A model generated the notes under the pieces. The model did no database searches. It had not been told where the DNA came from and saw nothing but the letters and a program-made list of their open reading frames with translations. A stretch of DNA of 64,000 nucleotides from contig WOGZ01000123.1 of NCBI GenBank assembly GCA_009733775.1, positions 1-64,000 on the forward strand, in the 5' to 3' direction. This DNA comes from Alectoria sarmentosa (Eukaryota > Ascomycota > Lecanoromycetes > Lecanorales > Parmeliaceae). The translations under genes were made by a program, and so were the position numbers. Shown here one piece after another: positions 53,521-64,000 of the stretch. Position 1 is the first letter of the stretch. Each line of letters begins with the position of its first letter.

Positions 53521-54059
53521 GTTTTTGGCGCGCTGTTATGGTCTTGAGATGCCAGCGCAATGATGAGGACTGGATGCTACCCATCATCTTAGGCGATGTC
53601 TTGGGGGAACTTTCAGGGAACTGGCAATGAACTGGCAGTGAATTGGCGACTTCTGAAGGAGAAGAGCCATACGCGAGGCTTGTTGGTATCAACTGCAATA
53701 TATGAAATACGGTACTTAATTTTGGCAACGGGCCAAGCTCCAGACGCTTATAGTCTCGAATCTTCAACTTACCATGAACTTTTTATTAGGGATCTTCCTC
53801 GATAATTGGTGTAAATGTAGATGCGAAAAGGATGAAGTAGTTGTAGACTGTTGACGTATTTTCGAGCGCTAGCGGAGCTTTGTCTCGCCTCGCGGAAATT
53901 TCGAGACCATTTCGCCCAAGCTTATCCATATCTTCAACGCAGCCATTTCTTGAATCTCGCATTGCGAATAGGTTTCCGTAGTCCTTTCTTCTCTGTATGA
54001 CAGACACCTAATCATTGTCTTGCCCGCTTTTCCTTATATGATTTCCATTCCGAAGCATC
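53521..54059. promoter_or_regulatory. Divergent promoter region with 11-bp tandem repeat
   Basis: Between ABZ2 (-) and TOM70 (+), 539 bp. At 53619-53651 three 11-bp units follow one another: aactggcaatg, aactggcagtg and aattggcgact. The first two differ at one base. No gene seen. Confidence 0.5.
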
Positions 54060-56332
54060 ATGTCCTCCGAAGCTATACCAATATCTCGGTCTACCTCGAA
54101 CCTTAGCACTTCCTCCCTCTCCTCTGATACGTCGTCGCTGCCTCTTTGGGATCGTCTATCGACATGGGCATCTGAGAACAAAGTCGTAGTATACACAATC
54201 GCAGGTGTTGCCGTGGTAGTCTCCGGGGCGGGCGTGGCATACTACCTTTCGGATTCGAGAAAATGGTCGAAAGATGCAGCAGAAGAAAAGAAACGGTTGA
54301 GCAAAAAGGAGAGAAGAAAAGCAAAGCAAGAAAAGGAGAAAGAAAAGAGCGCCCCAGAAGCCGAAGCAACACAGGAAAAGTCTAAAGATTGTGAGCAGTG
54401 ATCATTGAAAATGGTGCCCAGAGGATGTTAATTTTGTTCAAGCACAAGCGAAGCCTCCCACAGTCGATTCAGATCCGCTAGAAGGCATACCGCAAATAGA
54501 TGAGAACAACATCGACAGTTTGTCGGAACAGGTAACATGCGTACTTTCCAGGACCATAGTCGTGCCTAACTGAATTTTGTCAGGAGCGGAAAGAATTTGC
54601 TACGAAATTGAAGATCGCTGGCAACAAGGCCTACGGCGACAAGAGCTACAATGACGCCATCGAGCTGTACGGAAAGGCGGTTCTGTGTAAGCCAGACCCA
54701 ATATTCTATTCGAACCGAGCCGCTTGCTACAATGCGCTTGGAAGTTGGGAAAAGGTTGTCGAAGACACTACAGCTGCAATTAACCTGGATAATGAATACG
54801 TCAAGGCATTAAACAGGAGAGCGAATGCGTACGAGCACCTCGAGAAGTATAGCGAAGCTCTCCTGGACTACACTGCGAGCTGCATCATTGATGGATTCAA
54901 GAACGACCAGAGCGCGCAAAGTGTGGAGCGATTGCTAAAAAAGGTGGCCGAAGCCAAGGGCAAGGCAATCCTTGATGGGAAGGAAAAGAAACTGCCGAGC
55001 CCTACGTTTGTCACAAATTACCTACAGAGCTTCAGACCACGGCCTCCTCCACATGGTTTAGAAGAGACTGCGGAGTTAGATGAAGAGGGTGGCAAGGGCC
55101 GACTAAGAGCGGGGCTGGTGGCTATGGACAAAAAGACTGGCGAAGGCTACGAGGCGGCATCCGCGGCTTTTGACAAAGCTCTTGAGCTTGGTGATCTCGG
55201 CGACCATGAGGCATTCGCGTACAACATGCGCGGGACTTTCAGATATCTACGAGGCGAGAACACAGATGCGCTCGAAGATCTCACACGAAGTGTAGAGCTC
55301 CAGCCGACTCTGACCCAAAGCTACATCAAGAGGGCGAGCATGCATCTCGAGCTCGGTTAGTCCAAGCATTGACAAGCATGGAAGCTGGGAATCACGTACT
55401 GACCGCAGCAGGAAACCGAGAAGCAGCTGCGAGCGACTTTGAGCAAGCAATGGAGCAACAGAAAGAGGACCCTGACATCTATTATCATCGAGCTCAACTC
55501 CATTTCATCCTCAGCGAATTTGCGGATGCAGCCAAGGACTACCAAAAGTCGATTGACCTGGACCGGGACTTCATCTTCTCTCACATCCAACTTGGAGTGA
55601 CCCAGTACAAAATGGGCTCAATTGCTTCCTCCATGGCCACGTTCAGACGGTGCATCAAGAACTTTGACAAAGTGCCTGACGTTTACAACTACTACGGGGA
55701 GCTACTTTTGGACCAGCAAAAGTACCACGAAGCTGTGGAGAAGTTCGACACAGCTGTGGAGATGGAGAAGCAGACGAAGCCCCTTGGCATGAATGTGCTG
55801 CCATTGATTAACAAAGCACTCGCTCTTTTCCAGTGGAAACAAGACTTCCAAGAAGCAGAAAAGCTGTGCCAGAAAGCACTCATTAGTATGGCCCTTCAGA
55901 CCATAGATCGCCCCAGCTGACATATATCCAGTCGATCCCGAATGCGATATCGCAGTTGCCACGATGGCACAGCTATTGCTGCAGCAAGGCAAAGTAACGG
56001 AGGCGCTCAAATACTTCGAAAGAGCCGCAGAGCTTTCAAGAACAGAAGGCGAGATCGTCAACGCCTTGTCATACGCCGAGGCCACGAGAACACAATTAGA
56101 GGTTCAGGAGAAATACCCTCAGCTTGCGGGACGACTGGTATGTATATTTTCGGAGCAGTTTCTCCTTGTTTTGGACCACTATACGAGTCGTGAGGCATGT
56201 TCCGGGACCAAGAGGCGCCCAAAACCCGCTGTGGGCTGTCTCACTGCTCGAACTTTTTATCTTGAAGGAATGCTGACTCTGAACTCTTTACAGCAGGGTA
56301 TGGGGGCCAGTATTGGAGGTCCCATGCGATGA
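54060..56332 (+). CDS. TOM70: Mitochondrial import receptor Tom70
   Basis: Outer-membrane receptor that takes carrier precursors from Hsp70/Hsp90; 636 residues. Six exons: 54060-54390, 54443-54531, 54584-55355, 55412-55885, 55932-56137, 56294-56332; all phases close. A Ser/Thr-rich N-terminus precedes one membrane helix at about 42-63 (VVVYTIAGVAVVVSGAGVAY), then a Lys/Glu linker and many TPR motifs. The chaperone clamp begins at AGNKAYGDKSYNDAIELYGK; FYSNRAACYNALGSWEKVVE and YVKALNRRANAYEHLEKYSE follow. The C-terminal TPRs form the precursor groove, ending GMGASIGGPM. The last intron is 156 nt, the longest in this window, and ends in a tandem acceptor CAGCAG. The N-in, single-anchor layout fits Tom70. 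Confidence 0.95.
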
Positions 56333-56928
56333 TAGCAATATGTACGAATTCTGCGAATACTGGTAATTCATTCCTTGTGAAGAGAGGATTGCTCTATCAC
56401 CATGACCTTCAAGTCTATTGTAGCTAATTCTCCACTTTTGATCTTCCACCGGCGACAATTACGTTGGATGCAAGATCACTTTGCAACACTGTATTATACA
56501 CTTTTTTGAACCATGACATGGAGCTTTGCAAAGTTAGAAAAGTAAAAATGCAAATGGTCATCTACCATCATCAAAGAATAGTGAGGAAAGGTTCTGGAGA
56601 AACGCCAAGAGACATGTAGATCCAATTAGGTTTAGTTCATATGCTAAGCCCTGGCCCCGAAAAGAATCTTGAAGACGCCGGCAAAGATGTCATCAAAATC
56701 CTGCAGGCCGCCCTTTTCCCTACTTCTCTTTTGAATTGGTACATCTGTTGATGCTGGCCATCTTATAATCATCCGTGTCCGGGCAAGCTCGCCAATCATC
56801 TTCGACGCATGTCCACATCCTTCCCTCCGCCGTCGGTGCCTGATCTAGCGCCACAGCTTTTACTTCTTCTAATACGTTCCTTTACGACTGGTTCCGCACG
56901 AAGACCGCTTGCGCACCAATAGTTGATC
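56333..56928. other. Spacer between TOM70 and the Btz gene
   Basis: About 600 bp, both neighbours on the plus strand. Should hold the TOM70 3' end and the Btz promoter. No gene recognised. Confidence 0.5.
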
Positions 56929-59069
56929 ATGGGGGCTCCACGGCAAAAGAACCTCATCAAGAGCAGGAGAAGAGTTGAGGATGAAGGGGAGGAGGAAGAA
57001 GGTTCTGTGGCCGCCGGTGTGGAGGATGACTCGATGAGCGAAGGATCTGCCATAAGCGACGCGGATGACGACGCAGATGCTGAGGGAAGTGATGGCAGTG
57101 ATACATCGCCTGTTCGGGCAGACTCGAAAGCAGATGCGGTAGCAAATGGACATCGGGAACGTCTTCCAAACATTGCACCTCAGCCCAGATCAGCCCTATC
57201 AAGATCTCCTCTCGCCGCCACGATGAACGATACAGAGGTAATGATGAACGGACTGAAAGTCTCGGGCGAGGTAGTCGATGAAGGGACAAATTTCGAAGAC
57301 CTGGGCAAGCAACCAGAAGGGGGACCGCAGCAGGGTGTCGCACACGAAGGACCAGCTGAGGCGCCTACATCAGACAGCGTAGGAGAACGGAGGCGACGGG
57401 AGCACGAAGAATACAAAAAGAAGAGGGATGCGGATCCAGCCTTCGTACCCAACAGAGGCGTATTCTTCATGCATGATCACCGATCTGCTGCACCAGGCCA
57501 GAATGGCTTCAGACCTTTCGGCAGAGGTCGGGGAAGAGGGCGAGGGCCAGTGGGAGGCCCTTATCCGTCATCCAGGTATGTCTGGATATACGATGTCATC
57601 TATCTGAAGATTGAAGTTGCTCACTAGCAAGCAGAGACTCGCAGCCTTTAGGACCAGCAGATGCCCCTTGGGCTCACGATCTCCATGAAACTGTCACCCA
57701 ACCCAGTACGGAGACAGCACCAGACCATGGAGCACCCTTCGATCCCAGCATAGAGGACCGAAAAATTGGAAGATTGTCTCCAGCCAAGTCACAAGTGCCG
57801 AATCGATCATTTTCGAAAACGACAATGATTGGAAACGTTCAGATCAGGGTGTTACTCAATGGCATGTCAGATGCAATAACATTCCCTGCGGTGCCCGTAC
57901 ATCAACATACTCGCCTTCCTCACCATCGCCCACCACTTCGCCGAGACAAACCTGTCAAGATCTCCTTGCCCGAGATGCCCATCCGGTATGTCTTTCCGTC
58001 GCTGGATCGATCTTTCATATTCATCCCTCGAGCCATGCGACCCAATCAGCAAGGCTTTGGCAGAATACGGGGAAGAGGAAGCTTTGGTGGACCATATAGT
58101 ACTTTCGGTGGACTCTCCAGCAGAAGGACGAGTGCATATGCTGGAAGCGCCTATTCGCCAAGTGTGGCCTTGAGTAGGAGGTCGTCACTTGCTCGAGAAG
58201 TTGCCGTGGAAGGTATCATTCCTTCAGGAAGTGCAGCTCTACCGCGACCTGCGCCGGTGGTCCGATTGCCTCCGGCAGCCGAGCAGTTGCAAGCGTCGGG
58301 TCAACAGCCTGTGACTAGCATGTATATGGCTCCTACGGTCAATCTTCCTCAGCCGTCAGCCTACCCACTCCCTCAGAAGCCTACGTTCCGCGAAAACCGC
58401 CCAGCAGCCCTACCGATGCATCATCCGAAGCCTGAAAGGACACTGCAAGTTGCAGACATCGATTCTCCTGCCACTCTCGAGTTCAACCCACCGCAGCAAC
58501 AACAGCAATTACCATTCCACCAGCAAGTACCAACGCAAATTACCGGTCAAGCATATCCGCAAGATTTCCAGTATCCCCATTCTCGACATCCGTCTCATCC
58601 CAGTCAAGCGTCTGGTGGTACCCCGTTGCCTCAAATACCCGAGAGAGCTATCCATGCCCAGCCATTCCAACCCTACCCTTATCAGCAACCGCAGGGCTTC
58701 TACCCAACGCATTTCCCTCCCCCTGTCTACTTCTATCCTCCACCAGACCAAGCTGGCGGAGCTCCCTCTGCCGCAGCTCCAGCTTTCGTGCCTGGTCAGC
58801 CATACCATTATCCTATTCCTCTCGCACCTGCTCCGCCGCCGCCACCGCCAACAGAGCCCTCCACACAAGCAGGCACTGTCGCTCATGAGAGCAATGGAAT
58901 GGTTTACTACTACGACTCTACGCAGATTCCTGCGCCTGCAGAAAGCACACCTCCTTACCCTCCAGCGGGATATGCAATGCCGCCACCAGGTGGAGTGATG
59001 GGTATGGGTGGGATGATGACACCTCCTATCTTTTATCCGCCGCCTCCAGGGTACTACCCACCACAATAA
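56929..59069 (+). CDS. Btz-domain (CASC3/Barentsz-like) RNA-binding protein
   Basis: Probable exon-junction-complex type partner of eIF4AIII; 694 residues. Exons 56929-57575 and 57632-59069; intron 56 nt. The acidic N-terminus (VEDEGEEEEG) leads to the Btz motif EYKKKRDADPAFVPNRGVFF plus MHDHR, then RGRGRGRGPVGGP. The second exon holds a conserved block NVQIRVLLNGMSDAITFPAV, QHTRLPHHRPPLRRDKPVKI, SFIFIPRAMRPNQQGFG. The last 280 residues are Pro/Gln/Tyr-rich, with YYYDSTQIPAP and a poly-Pro end. The intron ends AAG-CAG, so two acceptors three bases apart are possible (PSSSRDS or PSSRDS). The start at 56929 is the first ATG (a TTG two codons upstream is ignored). Confidence 0.85.
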
Positions 59070-60238
59070 AAAGCCGCTCGTCTTCGATACGGTGGCTTCG
59101 AGTGCTCTTCGTCCAAGTTATTTAGCGTGTCCGTGATGCATTTCCAGCGTGCACATTTAAGAAGCAACTACCTTTTTAATCGGGTTCTTGGTGTACTTGA
59201 TAGTCCTATTCTACCTCTCTTGTTGGTTTCATCAGTATGTGAATAAGTGATGTTCGGGTCTCGACAGAGAGACCGTCTATGGCGAGAGCTGTGTTCGCGC
59301 GAGCGTTGTCGAGGCATTCAAGCATCTGTTGTCTAGCTCAGACCCTTGCGTAAAATACATAAGAAATAATGGTTGGACAAGTGTTTTCTGCCTCATTCGA
59401 TTCCCTTGCGTGGCTACCGTTGCACTTCAGCTGGTCGAAACGACGAACGTTTGGCCTGCAAGGTTTCATGGGCAGTAAATACTTTGACTCATAATCGCAA
59501 CATTCAGAAGAAAAACAAGAGTTATAAGGAGCAGTCTCGAATTAAGTGATGAAATTCGAGGAGTTCGCAACCAGTCCCTCGGTCCTCGGCATGGTGGCAC
59601 TGAAACAATCGCAGCACCACCTGGAAAGTATCTTTATACCCTTCTAGAATGATACCACCATATCATTGAATAACACGAACCTCACACTAAAGGTACTCAT
59701 TTGCATCTGTATCACAATTTGTTCCCAAGATTGGAGTCAGTAGAGAACGTTGCAAATCGGCTATTCCTAGGTAGTTCACATAGCGTCGACTTGATCCAAG
59801 GAAATTGGAACCTGAGGAACCTGGATTTAGGGGGACAATGTAGGGCAGATGTAATTGAGCATCTTTGATATACGAACTCTATCCTAGCATAACGTGAGTA
59901 TGGCTCTGCATGGGGTTGAAAGGTCATCGAGAGACGTTGCTGCGATGTTCTCAGCGCCAAGGATTGCAGACCTTTGTGCACACGCTAATAATCCAGGCAG
60001 CGATTTCCTCCGTAACTTTCCCCACTCTCGTTCCTCCAACTACTTACTTACCTCCTCACGACTCCTCCGTCACCAATCCTCATCAGTTCGATCCTTGTAA
60101 CCAGTGTATGCTACTCTTAATCATCTATCACTAAGAAGGTACAAAGCTTCCTTATCTCACTATTGTGACAGACTCAACTCTTCACAGCCGGATACCAGCT
60201 GTCGTCATCGAGAGCGCTCCTTCGCGTTACAGCTGACG
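59070..60238. other. Long spacer upstream of the NBR1-like gene
   Basis: About 1.2 kb between two plus-strand genes. Short overlapping frames near 59894-60134 have no protein character. No gene or RNA gene recognised. Confidence 0.5.
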
Positions 60239-63061
60239 ATGGCTACCAACGCCACGGCATCGTTTCCAGACATGTCTATCACTATCAAGATCATCATCAG
60301 CGGCAAAGATGAGAATCGAAAGTTCAAGCTTCCTTTAAAGGATCTTGGTGCTAACTCGCTGCCCGACAAGGTACGTAACTCCGGCGGCCTCGCCTTCACG
60401 ATCACAGCTGCTCTAACACCAACATCTCTATTATATGAACATTCACCGGGTGTCGATGTCCGCTGACACTCCTATCTTTTATAGCTTCGCACTTTACTTA
60501 GCATTCCTTCAAGTCAAACCACTGTCTTTGAGCGCTATTCGGACAGCTCGTCTTCGTTCATCACCCTAGACAGTAGTATCCCGTCTGTCTACAAGCAACT
60601 GTACCGAGCTGCCAAAGCCAAGCAGAAGCTCAAGATCCGAGTCACCATTACCGACAAGCCGGGTACCAAGCCAATCGAGATGCCAAAGTCAGGCTCGGTC
60701 GTTCCAGACCGTCTTCCCACCCGCTGCTACGTTCACCCCTATATCTCGGATCCTGTCAAGGCTGAGAATGAATTACTAGAGGAATCAAGAATTGATGCGT
60801 ATGTCCGAAAGAATTATCCATCAGCTGCGACACTGGTGCCCCCCATCAAGTCTAGCTCAGAGGCGCAGCATGAGGACCCTGAGGATACGACCTCAAAACC
60901 CTCCAAGCCTTACTACTGGCCCATCTCAGAAAATGGTGGTTTCTCTGACGCCACCAAGACTGCTTTCCAGAAGAATGACGTTCCCACTGCTGCAGCAAAA
61001 GAAAAGCTTGCCGAAAATGATTCTGAAGATGAGAAACCCGTGCCTCGCTTCTTTTCGACTAAGAACGACTCTACAGCGGTTGATGACCATTCGAATATCG
61101 CTGAGGCCCTGGAATCAATGCGACAAGCCAACCTTCCAGACTACTCGGTTCCAAGCAACTCTTTCACCATCTGCTGCAACAACTGCGATAAACCTATCCC
61201 AGGTGCTCACTGGCATTGCAGCATCTGTGAGCGTGGCGACTTTGATCTGTGCCAAGAATGTGTTGAGAAGGGCTGCCTTTGTGACAGCGGGGATCACTGG
61301 CTGATCAAGCGATTCGTCAAAGGAGGGAAGGTGATCAATAGCACGACCGAAACCATTGCACCAAAGAAGGCTACCAAGCTTGAGGAGAAGGCAATCCCGG
61401 GTGCCTTCACATCGGACACTAAGAGAGAAGACATCCAGGAATCTCTAGATCTCAGCCGAACTTGCAACTCTTGCGTTGGAGGTGAGATCACGCTTGGCTT
61501 ATTGTCTCACGTCAGTGCTGATCTTAATAGTGTTCGACGAGTCAACTTTTGTAACATGTACCGTCTGCGACGACTACGACCTGTGCATACCGTGTCACGT
61601 TGGCCTGAAGCATGGTCATCACCCTAGCCACGGGTTTGAACCTGCTTCAAAGGACACAGTTCTTGACACTTTGGCCGCCAAGCTCTGCTCTCCTGGCCGC
61701 AACATGCGTCATGGCGCGATCTGCGATGGCTGTGACGAGGTACGTTCCTCGTAGTTGGTCTCAATGATACATGCTGACAAAACTAGGATATCTGTGGCGT
61801 TCGTCACAAGTGCATGAATTGCCCAGACTTCGACTATTGCTCGACATGCATCAAGAAAGCTCACAAGACCCACCCAGGACATCGTCTAGTCCCGCTGTAC
61901 GAGCCAGTGTCCCACAAGCCCCGAAGCTACCAGCATCATATTGGAATCTTCTGTGACGGCCCTCTTTGCGCCGACAAGGGTGAATATATTGTGGGAGACC
62001 GATACAAGTGTGCCGTTTGCCACGACACTGACTTCTGTGCGAACTGCGAGGCTCTGCCTAAGCTGATCCATAACCGTACCCACCCCCTGATCAAGTTCAA
62101 GACTCCAGTCCGCAATGTCTCAGTCACCACCTTGGGCGAAAAGGGTAACGGAGAGCAACTGCGCACCATGGGCGACCAGTCACCACAGACAAGCTCCAAG
62201 TCCACCGAGACATCTCCCGCTGCACCGTCGGCCAACGCCGCTACCCAGGTCCAAAGTGTCGCTGAAGTCAAGCCTACCGAGTCAACAAAGGAAGAGCACA
62301 ATGTCGTGGTCACCAAACCCACCGCTGCCCCCGAGCTTCAAGCTCACTTCATCCGTGACACCGTCCTCGACGGCTCTGTCATGCCACCAAGTGAGCAATT
62401 TGAGCAGATCTGGACTCTCCGAAACCCTGGCCCACACGATTGGCCTGCAGGCTGCACAGTCTGCTTCATAGGCGGCGACGGCATGCTAGATGTTGACCCA
62501 AATCACCCATCGCACGTAACACAGATCCACAAAGCGACTAAGAGCAACGTCACGGATCGCGTCGTCGAAGTTGGAGAGGAAGTTGACTTCACAGTCAAGA
62601 TGCGCACCCCTGAGCGCCAGGGCAAAGCTATCTCCTACTGGCGTCTCAAGGACGCCACTGGTCTACCATTTGGTCACAAGCTTTGGTGCGATGTCGATGT
62701 CCAGACATCTGAGCCTGCTGTCAAGACGGAGGAGACAGCCAAGACCGAGCATATCGAAGATATCGCTAAGCACGCCACGGCGAAAGATGAAGAAGAGGAG
62801 CAGCAGACTGAGAGCAAGATGATCTTCCCCAAACTTGACAAGGAATCGCCTGTCTCTAGCACTCACGAGGCTGAGGCTGCTACTACTCCTGTTGCCGTAC
62901 CGTCTGCCTCAGTAAGCGTCAAGGATTTATTAGAGGATGTCGAGAGCCTTGAGCTTGATAACGAGGACACTGACAGCGATGAGGCCTTCTTGACTGATGA
63001 GGAGTATGAGCTTATTGCTTCCGACGACGAGATGGAGACGGCGAAGAACGGGAAGAAGTAG
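60239..63061 (+). CDS. NBR1: NBR1-like selective autophagy receptor with four ZZ fingers
   Basis: Cytosolic cargo receptor expected to link ubiquitinated proteins or vacuolar hydrolases to Atg8; 870 residues. Exons 60239-60370, 60485-61481, 61531-61739, 61787-63061; all phases close. The first 100 residues look like a PB1-type domain (MSITIKIIISGKDENRKFKL). Four ZZ zinc fingers follow. ZZ1 starts near 274 (CCNNC), ZZ2 near 371 (CNSC), ZZ3 near 397 (CDGC..HKCMNC) and ZZ4 near 458 (CDGPLC..KCAVC). The NBR1 FW domain lies at about 585-705, with WTLRNPGPHDWPAGC and SYWRLKDATGLPFGHKLW. The tail is acidic and ends with a candidate Atg8-binding motif YELI at 853-856 inside TDEEYELIASDDE. No UBA domain is seen, as in filamentous fungal homologues. 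Confidence 0.93.
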
Positions 63062-63642
63062 ACAAGCCCAATGCGAGCCTGATGAAAAGTCTAGGTGAAA
63101 GGGAGATGGTGGATGGGGATTTACGAGAAAGGTGAATATGCTGATGGTGAAAGAAGGCGAAATTGAAAGCCATGATGGCACGAGGGATCAATCTTCTTTT
63201 CTATTGGTGTTTTGTTAGGGTGAGGTTGCTCTCGGTGCTTGCTCAACTGAATGGATGTAGTCCAGTAGGAAACGAAATCAACTCGATTAAATGAAGTCAT
63301 GCTTTCTGCATGCGATCCATGACAATTCGGAGCGTGCGGTGTGTTTGTCGGGAACCGAATTGACGTCTTTGTTCAGGTGATGATTCTATGTTAAAAGACT
63401 GTTGATTCCTACTCATAACTCAAAACCCATACGCAGTCGTGCCCCCTCCGTCGCAGCAGAAACATACAAAATGAATGACAAGACAAGAACCAATTCAATA
63501 ATATATCCAGACCATCGACAACACAAGGGATAGTCAGATTGATTTCATGTATTGCACCATCTTATCTATTCCTCGTAGTACTTTCCGACCTGCTCTGCGC
63601 ATCCGGTGACTTCGCCTACCTCCGCGCAGTTCTAGCCCTTTT
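63062..63642. other. Convergent spacer
   Basis: Between the NBR1-like gene (+) and the aspartic protease gene (-). No gene or clear structure recognised. Confidence 0.5.
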
Positions 63643-64000
63643 CTAAGAGCTAGAGGCAGCGGGGATGGTGGTATTCTGCGTGGGCTCGGAGCGAGAGACG
63701 GCACCGAAGCGGGTGTTGCCTTGATCGAAGATCTGAAGTCATTTTAGCCTTGTATACGATGATGCTATGAAAGGTACATGGCTCACGGCATAGATGCTTT
63801 TCAAAAACACATCACCCAAGATATCAAAGGTCATGGTTCCACGAGACTGAATACCTCCGTAGGTCATGCCATTGCCGGCATCAGCAAAACCCAGATCCTC
63901 TTTCTGCAGGGCGAATTGTTGTCCCCCGACCGCGAAGCTCACGACAGGGAGCTTGTCGACAGCGGTGTTGGAAGGGTAAATATATCCTTGCTGCGTAGAA
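63643..64000 (-). CDS. Pepsin-like aspartic protease, C-terminal part
   Basis: Only the 3' end is inside the window; the 5' part and both catalytic Asp-Thr/Ser-Gly motifs lie beyond 64000. Exons (minus) 64000-63787 (partial) and 63732-63643, with a 54-nt intron (GTGAGC..CTTCAG). The visible part reads LPVVSFAVGGQQFALQKEDL, then GGIQSRGTMTFDILGDVFLK and, after splicing, SIYAIFDQGNTRFGAVSRSE. That is the C-lobe of family A1 with the conserved LGDVFLKSIYAIFD strand. It ends in a short Thr/Ser tail (NTTIPAASSS) without an evident GPI signal. Likely secreted or vacuolar; subclass undetermined. Confidence 0.85.

Noticed and set aside
1..64000. tRNA, rRNA genes and CRISPR arrays
   Set aside because: I looked for box A/B pairs (such as GGTTCGANTCC), rRNA-like stretches and regularly spaced repeats and saw none. 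A tRNAscan or Infernal run would be decisive.

Overview
The window looks like nuclear DNA of a filamentous ascomycete (Pezizomycotina). Genes are dense and on both strands. Most introns are short (about 46-70 nt), with GT..AG ends and a CTGAC/CTAAC branch site 10-20 nt before the acceptor. The Pmk1/Fus3-type MAP kinase, the Zn2Cys6 regulator and the Ilv5, Sec24, Tom70, Iec3, Erv1 and Nbr1 proteins are all of fungal type. I cannot fix the class or genus from sequence alone. No rRNA, tRNA or CRISPR array was recognised.

Layout. 0.5-3.3 kb: a decayed NRPS-like adenylate-forming reductase. 4.5-14.3 kb: accessory genes, namely a Ser/Thr-rich secreted protein with a CBM19-like module, a secreted S1/P1 nuclease, a Zn2Cys6 regulator and a 978-residue Ala/Pro/Glu-rich protein of unknown role. 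15.4-25.1 kb: a DUF3253 protein, a prolyl-4-hydroxylase-like dioxygenase, the divergent pair ERV1/HEM4, a TEY MAP kinase and SEC24. 26.6-36.1 kb: UTP15, an MFS transporter, a thiol methyltransferase-like enzyme, an OTU protease and isocitrate lyase. 37.3-38.3 kb: a broken Ty1/copia Gag, just upstream of an RNase D-like exonuclease with tandem zinc fingers. 40.7-45.3 kb: a PLP dehydratase/racemase, ILV5 and a DUF3455 secreted protein. 46.7-63.1 kb: housekeeping genes in divergent and convergent pairs (UPS1-like, WRS1, IEC3, NOP13, aminodeoxychorismate lyase, TOM70, a Btz-domain protein, an NBR1-like autophagy receptor). The right edge cuts a pepsin-like aspartic protease.

There is no intact biosynthetic cluster and no defence or symbiosis island. 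Functional links are loose: several products act in mitochondria (Erv1, Ups1-like, Tom70, Ilv5), and Utp15 and Nop13 act in ribosome assembly. Divergent pairs with 170-210 bp between start codons (ERV1/HEM4, UPS1-like/WRS1, IEC3/NOP13) probably share promoters.

Points most worth a second look: a 48-bp fold-back hairpin next to a direct repeat at 31.2-31.4 kb; a protein-like in-frame tail behind the stop codon of the OTU protease; a tandem splice acceptor in the MAP kinase whose proximal choice creates an immediate stop; the exonuclease plus tandem zinc-finger architecture; and the lesions of the NRPS-like relic. I found no clear new multi-gene system. All exon boundaries were inferred by eye from frame, splice consensus and family similarity.
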